A DNA stretch of 10,023 bases, taken from NCBI GenBank assembly GCA_000310025.1, contig FN649730.1, positions 661,123 through 671,145 of the forward strand, in the 5' to 3' direction. A model generated the notes under the pieces. That model searched no databases. It was not told the DNA's origin and saw only the letters and a list, made by a program, of their open reading frames with translations. Origin of the DNA: Ectocarpus siliculosus (Eukaryota > Sar > Phaeophyceae > Ectocarpales > Ectocarpaceae). Below, in pieces: positions 9,217 to 10,023 of this stretch (positions are counted from its first letter, which is position 1; every line of letters starts with the position of its first letter). The translations under genes were made by a program, and so were the position numbers.

Positions 9217-9881
9217 TACACGCTGAAATCTTCATCTGCCGTGTTTTTTTTTCCAGGTGCTTCACCTTTTCCAGCGCATGACGGATGAAGACGCGGAGTT
9301 GCTTTGGATGGACGCCAGGGTCGGCAGGCCCGAAAACTTGATCATCGAGAACCTGCTCGTAAGGCTGCTGCTGTGTTCCGTCCGTATTTTGTGCACTGCC
9401 TACGCGTTCCCAGGCTTCTTGTGTCTCGCTACGGTCGGGCTTGACCCAGTTTTAGGCGTTGATAACCCTACGCGCTACTACCAAACACCGTTGGAAAGTA
9501 ATGGGAGAATAATTTCGCGATTACACATGTATAACCCACAGGTATTATAGTTACCCGTTCGAAGGGCCTAGTGTTGGAAGCCTTGGAAGCACGCTTTGAG
9601 GTGTTACATGCTCGGTGATGTAGACCACCACCTGCAAGTATGCGTTTCGGCAACATTAACACCTCAAGATGATGGGGCGTTGTTTTTGTGTAACGGGACA
9701 TGGTCAGGTTCCTCCAGTGCCGATCCGACCGTCGGTGGCAATGGACCTCGGCGGCGGCAGCAACGAAGACGATCTCACGGTCAAGCTCCAGGAGATAATA
9801 GACGTAAACGTCTCCGTTAAGGCTGCTTTGGACAACGGCGCCAACGTCAAGATGATCATGGAGAACTGGGACTTTCTGCAG
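2264..9881 (+). CDS. RPC1 (POLR3A): RNA polymerase III largest subunit RPC1, 5' part (7 exons, 3' end off window)
   Basis: The predicted coding join is 2264-2482, 4097-4233, 5273-5372, 5888-6082, 8179-8343, 9257-9358 and 9708-9881, 364 codons. The subunit forms, with RPC2, the catalytic core of nuclear Pol III, which makes tRNAs, 5S rRNA and U6. Recognition rests on motifs in the right order: RISHIQFG near residue 61; LDPRLGVSD; the clamp zinc ligands C115-x2-C118-x6-C125-x2-H128; LELPVFHIGYFK, which favours Pol III over Pol I and II; ICKTC at 154-158; NGTVKK at 212-217; VPPVPIRPSV at 307-316; SNEDDLTVKL; and MIMENWDFLQ at the end. Animal and yeast RPC1 are about 1,400 residues, so roughly the first quarter is present and the NADFDGD active site lies downstream. 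Every exon joins in frame with GT-AG introns. Single-base edges are predictions, with intron 4's acceptor the least certain. Confidence 0.93.
2483..4096 (+). other. RPC1 intron 1 (1,614 bp)
   Basis: This is the interval between exons 1 and 2, GTGTGT to CAG. It holds a G-rich tract 39 bp after the donor (2522-2531), a C/A-rich tract around 3030-3060, a cluster of ATGCA/CCATGCACC direct repeats near 3317-3344 and the long fold-back at 3555-3777. Several open frames of 100-175 codons occur on either strand, but none resembles a known protein. Confidence 0.85.
3555..3777. repeat. Fold-back inverted repeat, 77-bp arms, in intron 1
   Basis: The arm 3555-3631 pairs with 3701-3777 without gaps; every pair sums to 7332. 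The outer 66 positions show 54 Watson-Crick matches, plus 3 G:U pairs if read as RNA. The core is GTCGGAGAGAT opposite ATCTCTCCGAC, and TCCACAAC (3613-3620) pairs with GTTGTGGA (3712-3719). The inner ends pair less well and the loop is 69 nt. It could be a fold-back/MITE-type element, a small-RNA hairpin or an old inverted duplication. I see no clear target-site duplication. Confidence 0.88.
4097..4233 (+). CDS. RPC1 (POLR3A): RPC1 exon 2: clamp, first zinc-ligand pair
   Basis: This exon supplies residues 74-118 plus two bases of codon 119. It opens after GTGTCAG with EVERMSEFQVWSRELF, which continues exon 1's LLDAE as the family does. It then carries LDPRLGVSDK and the first zinc pair, CETC (C115, C118). 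The donor is AG|GTATGT (phase 2). The acceptor's pyrimidine tract is weak, but the reading frame and homology on both sides fix it. A GTG or ATG inside the exon would not make a sensible start. Confidence 0.93.
4234..5272 (+). other. RPC1 intron 2 (1,039 bp)
   Basis: This is the phase-2 intron between exons 2 and 3, GTATGT to TTCAG. It contains the short inverted-repeat element at 4750-4940. A 97-codon minus-strand frame at 4468-4761 has balanced, lysine-rich composition but is unrecognised, and its start lies inside the element's terminal repeat. The remaining 3' half is T-rich with no structure that I could identify. Confidence 0.88.
4750..4940 (+). mobile_element. MITE-like element, copy 1 (191 bp)
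   Basis: Terminal inverted repeats of about 37 bp lie at 4750-4786 and 4904-4940. They pair without gaps (sum 9690) at 33 of 37 positions. The tips read AAGATAACACACCCCCTGGACC and, on the other strand, AAGATTACACACCCCCTGGACC. The interior has no coding capacity. A second, oppositely oriented copy sits at 6361-6543 and shares interior sequence such as GCCGAAAACGGTGGCGT. A non-autonomous DNA transposon is the natural reading. I could not identify a target-site duplication, so the superfamily is unassigned and the outer ends may be off by a few bases. Confidence 0.82.
5273..5372 (+). CDS. RPC1 (POLR3A): RPC1 exon 3: zinc-ligand pair CxxH and LELPVFHIGYFK
   Basis: The first base completes the split Ser119 codon. 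The exon then encodes residues 120-152: KLLVDCAGHYGHIKL followed by ELPVFHIGYFKHTLTMLQ. C125 and H128 complete the C-x2-C-x6-C-x2-H clamp zinc site begun in exon 2. The acceptor is CTCCTTCAG. The donor is CAG|GTTTGC (phase 0), a less common GT context. This is the best-conserved exon in the window and the strongest evidence for a Pol III rather than Pol I or Pol II largest subunit. Confidence 0.96.
5646..5712 (+). pseudogene. Decayed partial copy of RPC1 exon 4 in intron 3
   Basis: The segment TATCTGCAACGCGTGAATGCAGCCG, then a CTG run, then TGCTGCACGACGCGTC, is collinear with the first 45 bases of exon 4 (TGCATCTGCAAGACGTGCAGCCG, a few bases, then TGCTGCACGACGCGTC). It differs by small gaps and by the trinucleotide expansion, which falls where exon 4 has GTGTTGCTGC. 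In the exon 4 frame the copy reads ATC TGC AAC GCG TGA, a stop, so it cannot replace the exon. Sequence just upstream (CTTTCCGTCCGACTC) also resembles that before exon 4 (GTTTCCGTGCCGTCTC). A local duplication about 240 bp upstream of the parent exon is the simplest explanation. Confidence 0.65.
5672..5695 (+). repeat. (CTG)8 microsatellite in intron 3
   Basis: Eight uninterrupted CTG units lie inside the exon-4-like duplicate. The transcribed strand would carry CUG repeats. Confidence 0.95.
5888..6082 (+). CDS. RPC1 (POLR3A): RPC1 exon 4: second clamp zinc motif, NGTVKK
   Basis: This exon encodes residues 153-217, entered after CTCTCCCGTAG in phase 0 and ending KK|GTACAG in phase 0. It starts CICKTCSRVLL, holding the C155-x2-C158 pair, then a basic helical stretch (KYLKRMRNPRG), and closes with NGTVKK at 212-217. 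Where the family normally has a second C-x2-C directly before the AFNG/NG motif, this sequence reads CFHESC (203-208). The ligand pair is therefore either C203-x4-C208 or H205-x2-C208. The reading frame is unbroken on both sides of that change. Confidence 0.94.
6068..6246 (+). repeat. Repeated copies of the exon 4/intron 4 donor junction
   Basis: The junction segment 6068-6099 (GGAACCGTAAAAAAGGTACAG, then CCACGCAAGTG) recurs at 6173-6207 as GGAACCGTAGTAATAATGG, TTCAGTCATGCAAGTG. It recurs more weakly at 6212-6246 as GGAACAGTAAAAAGAGGAAC, AGGCTGCAGTACGTG. The first unit is the real one: its GGTACAG contains the GT donor at 6083, and its upstream part codes for NGTVKK. In the second copy the bases at the donor are GGTTCAG and in the third GGAACAG, so the second still has a GT and the third does not. 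Confidence 0.7.
6361..6543 (-). mobile_element. MITE-like element, copy 2 (183 bp, reversed relative to copy 1)
   Basis: Terminal inverted repeats AAGATATCGCACCCCCTGGA (from 6361) and, on the other strand, AAATATACCGCACCCCCGGGA (from 6544) match the tips of the element at 4750-4940. Read on the minus strand, the interior contains GTGCCGAAAATGGCGGCGTC, then CTGTCTTGTCAGAGGCTTT, closely matching copy 1's GCGCCGAAAACGGTGGCGTT, then TTGTCTCGTTGAGAGCTTT. Size and structure agree with copy 1 and it has no coding capacity. The terminal repeats are more diverged than in copy 1, with a 2-bp offset inside. Confidence 0.78.
6653..6687 (+). pseudogene. tRNA-Val-like 5' half (decayed)
   Basis: CATCAAATGCTCCGGTGGTT, then TAGTTGGTTGTAATG, matches 7262-7296 at 33 of 35 bases, covering the 8-bp leader, 5' acceptor strand and D arm of the tRNA at 7270. 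Similarity fades where the anticodon arm should start, and there is no B box. Confidence 0.75.
6948..6986 (+). pseudogene. tRNA-like 5' half, second decayed copy
   Basis: CATGAAATGATCTGGTGGTT, then TTGTTGGTAATCGTATCCG, aligns to the leader, acceptor strand, D arm and first bases of the anticodon arm of the tRNA at 7270 with several substitutions and one gap. No anticodon loop or T arm follows. Confidence 0.5.
7047..7088 (+). pseudogene. tRNA-like 5' half, third decayed copy
   Basis: CATCAAATTCTCTGGAGGTT, then AATAGTTGGCTCAAATATTCGCC, aligns to the same tRNA 5' region with small gaps. Its upstream bases (GGCCATCTCAAA) resemble those before the copy at 6948 (GGCCGTCACAAA), so these two probably arose by duplication including flank. 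Confidence 0.5.
7270..7343 (+). tRNA. tRNA-Val (anticodon CAC)
   Basis: This is a 74-nt cloverleaf inside RPC1 intron 4, sense strand. The anticodon arm 7297-7313 has a perfect 5-bp stem (TCCGC/GCGGA) and loop CTCACAC, with anticodon CAC at 7304-7306. The variable loop is 5 nt. The T arm 7319-7335 has a perfect stem (GCGGG/CCCGC) and loop TTCGAAC. The acceptor GCTCAGG/CCCGAGT has one G:U (first pair) and one A:C mismatch (fifth pair). The D stem is short (one G:U and two U:A pairs). The discriminator is A and no CCA is encoded, as expected for a eukaryote. The A box TGGTTTAGTTGG (7277-7288) and B box GGTTCGAACCC (7322-7332) are well formed. The acceptor mismatch and weak D stem leave open a recently decayed gene or a tRNA-derived element. 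Confidence 0.8.
7346..7352 (+). terminator. Pol III T7 terminator of tRNA-Val
   Basis: Seven Ts begin three bases after the tRNA's last base, the expected place and form for Pol III termination. Confidence 0.8.
7569..7585 (+). repeat. 17-bp exact copy of tRNA-Val internal segment
   Basis: ACGCGGAAGGTCGCGGG is identical to 7307-7323 (anticodon 3' stem, variable loop and 5' T stem). Flanks do not match, so it is a fragment. Confidence 0.7.
7794..8178 (+). repeat. Four-unit tandem repeat (about 89-107 bp) ending at the exon 5 acceptor
   Basis: Each unit runs TTATCACC-like, G-run, GTTATCTTGCGTAGTATACGG-like, a C-rich CTTCCCGTTCTTCCCC tract, then CGCCTCACTGAACAG. The CCTCACT landmark falls at 7881, 7981, 8070 and 8165, spacing 100, 89 and 95 bp. 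The last unit's CCTCACTGAAACAG is the intron 4 acceptor. Units 1 and 2 end CAG|GTGACC, close to the real CAG|GTTACC, while unit 3 has lost the AG (CCATGTGAC). The repeat therefore spans the intron's pyrimidine tract, the acceptor and the first exon bases. Confidence 0.85.
8179..8343 (+). CDS. RPC1 (POLR3A): RPC1 exon 5: clamp core helices
   Basis: This exon supplies residues 218-272, read as VTGSQTLKLVHDRFKGKPP and onward to MAMEDLSALR. LKLVHDRF corresponds to the family's LKIIHxxF/Y stretch after NGTVKK, and the last residues lead into the LNPLxVLxLF region. I chose the acceptor ACTGAAACAG at 8178. CCCAG at 8193 is also in frame and would remove five residues. The first fits yeast-like spacing better, so the choice is inference. 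The donor is AGG|GTGAGC (phase 0). The acceptor lies in the last unit of a tandem repeat described separately. Confidence 0.88.
8361..8375 (+). repeat. G15 homopolymer in intron 5
   Basis: A run of 15 Gs, preceded by G5A, starts 17 bp downstream of the exon 5 donor. Exact length may be affected by sequencing error. Confidence 0.9.
9124..9211 (+). repeat. Compound trinucleotide repeat with (CAG)11
   Basis: CAGCAACAACAACAACTACTACTGCTGCTACTCCTACTACTG leads into TATTTTCAACCA and then eleven uninterrupted CAG units at 9179-9211. It lies 45 bp before the exon 6 acceptor. The open frame through it (polyglutamine, tyrosine/cysteine-rich) is a product of the repeat. Confidence 0.95.
9257..9358 (+). 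CDS. RPC1 (POLR3A): RPC1 exon 6: VLHLFQRM...RPENLIIENLL
   Basis: This exon gives 34 codons (residues 273-306) entered after a clear T-tract acceptor (GTTTTTTTTTCCAG). VLHLFQRMTDEDAELLWMD corresponds to the family's VLxLFKRIPxEDxxLLxM, and RPENLIIENLL to the KPxDLIxTxLL stretch. The donor is CTC|GTAAGG (phase 0). Reading on past the donor loses all similarity, whereas joining to exon 7 restores the conserved LLVPP. Confidence 0.94.
9359..9707 (+). other. RPC1 intron 6 (349 bp)
   Basis: This is the phase-0 intron between exons 6 and 7, GTAAGG to GTCAG. I see no repeat, RNA gene or mobile element in it. Confidence 0.9.
9708..9881 (+). CDS. RPC1 (POLR3A): RPC1 exon 7: VPPxxIRPSV and SNEDDLT
   Basis: This exon gives 58 codons (residues 307-364) entered after ACATGGTCAG. 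VPPVPIRPSV is the strongly conserved loop of all multisubunit largest subunits. The residue after PPV is proline, as in Pol II, where Pol III proteins usually have cysteine. GGGSNEDDLTVKLQEII and VKMIMENWDFLQ follow the Pol III pattern. The donor is CAG|GTACGG (phase 0). The next family block (QCALYINSE) is not found before the window ends, so exon 8 lies beyond 10023. Confidence 0.95.
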
Positions 9882-10023
9882 GTACGGTATTATAGTCATT
9901 GTGCGGATAAGGAAACAATGGGGGGGGGGGGGGGGGGTACTCAAACAGAAACCCTGCATGCCAAAATCCTTAAACGGTTGACCCCCCATCCCTCCAAAAC
10001 CGGGACGGAACACCCCGGGTTCT
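9882..10023 (+). other. RPC1 intron 7, 5' part (runs off window)
   Basis: The intron starts at GTACGG after exon 7. A G18 run (9920-9937) begins 38 bp after the donor. No acceptor followed by the next conserved RPC1 block is present, so the intron continues beyond the window. Confidence 0.85.

Larger units (their letters stand above)
8344..9256 (+). other. RPC1 intron 5 (913 bp)
   Basis: This is the phase-0 intron between exons 5 and 6, GTGAGC to CCAG. It holds a G15 run starting 17 bp after the donor, a G8/T-rich stretch near 8439-8460, and a long trinucleotide tract (AAC, ACT, CTG-like, then CAG) at 9124-9211 shortly before the acceptor. I saw no protein or RNA gene in it. Confidence 0.88.

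Noticed and set aside
8981-9226. Frame with polyasparagine, tyrosine/cysteine and polyglutamine
   Set aside because: It is produced by trinucleotide repeats in intron 5. The real exon 6 begins downstream in a different context.

Overview
The window is eukaryotic genomic DNA. Almost all of it is the 5' part of one intron-rich gene on the + strand: the largest subunit of nuclear RNA polymerase III (RPC1, POLR3A/RPC160 family). I recognise seven coding exons, 364 codons in all. They join with GT-AG introns in consistent phase (phase 0 at six junctions, phase 2 at intron 2). The gene runs off the right edge before the catalytic core. About 14% of the gene span seen here is coding. The dense introns of 0.35 to 2.1 kb, mid-range GC, many CAG/CTG runs and long poly-G runs suggest a brown alga (Ectocarpus-like stramenopile). 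That assignment is inference from architecture, not from a marker gene.

Layout. 1-1391: no gene recognised. 1392-1647: two copies of a 132-bp-period tandem repeat. 1648-2263: 5' flank. 2264-9881: RPC1 exons 1-7. The exons encode a glycine-rich/acidic N-terminal extension, the conserved start (RISHIQFG), the clamp zinc-binding region and the first part of the clamp core. The segment ends just before the region that continues toward the active-site aspartates, which lie outside the window.

The introns hold most of the unusual material. Intron 1 has an ungapped 77-bp inverted repeat (fold-back). Introns 2 and 4 each carry one copy, in opposite orientations, of a short (about 185 bp) non-coding terminal-inverted-repeat element. 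Intron 3 holds a decayed copy of the start of exon 4, interrupted by a (CTG)8 run. Intron 4 begins with repeated copies of its own 5' splice junction and ends with a four-copy tandem repeat containing copies of its own 3' splice junction. Between these lie several decayed tRNA 5'-half copies and one nearly complete tRNA-Val(CAC) gene with A box, B box and a T7 terminator. So a Pol III template sits, in sense orientation, inside the gene for Pol III's own largest subunit.

No prokaryotic features, CRISPR array, virus or toxin gene were seen.
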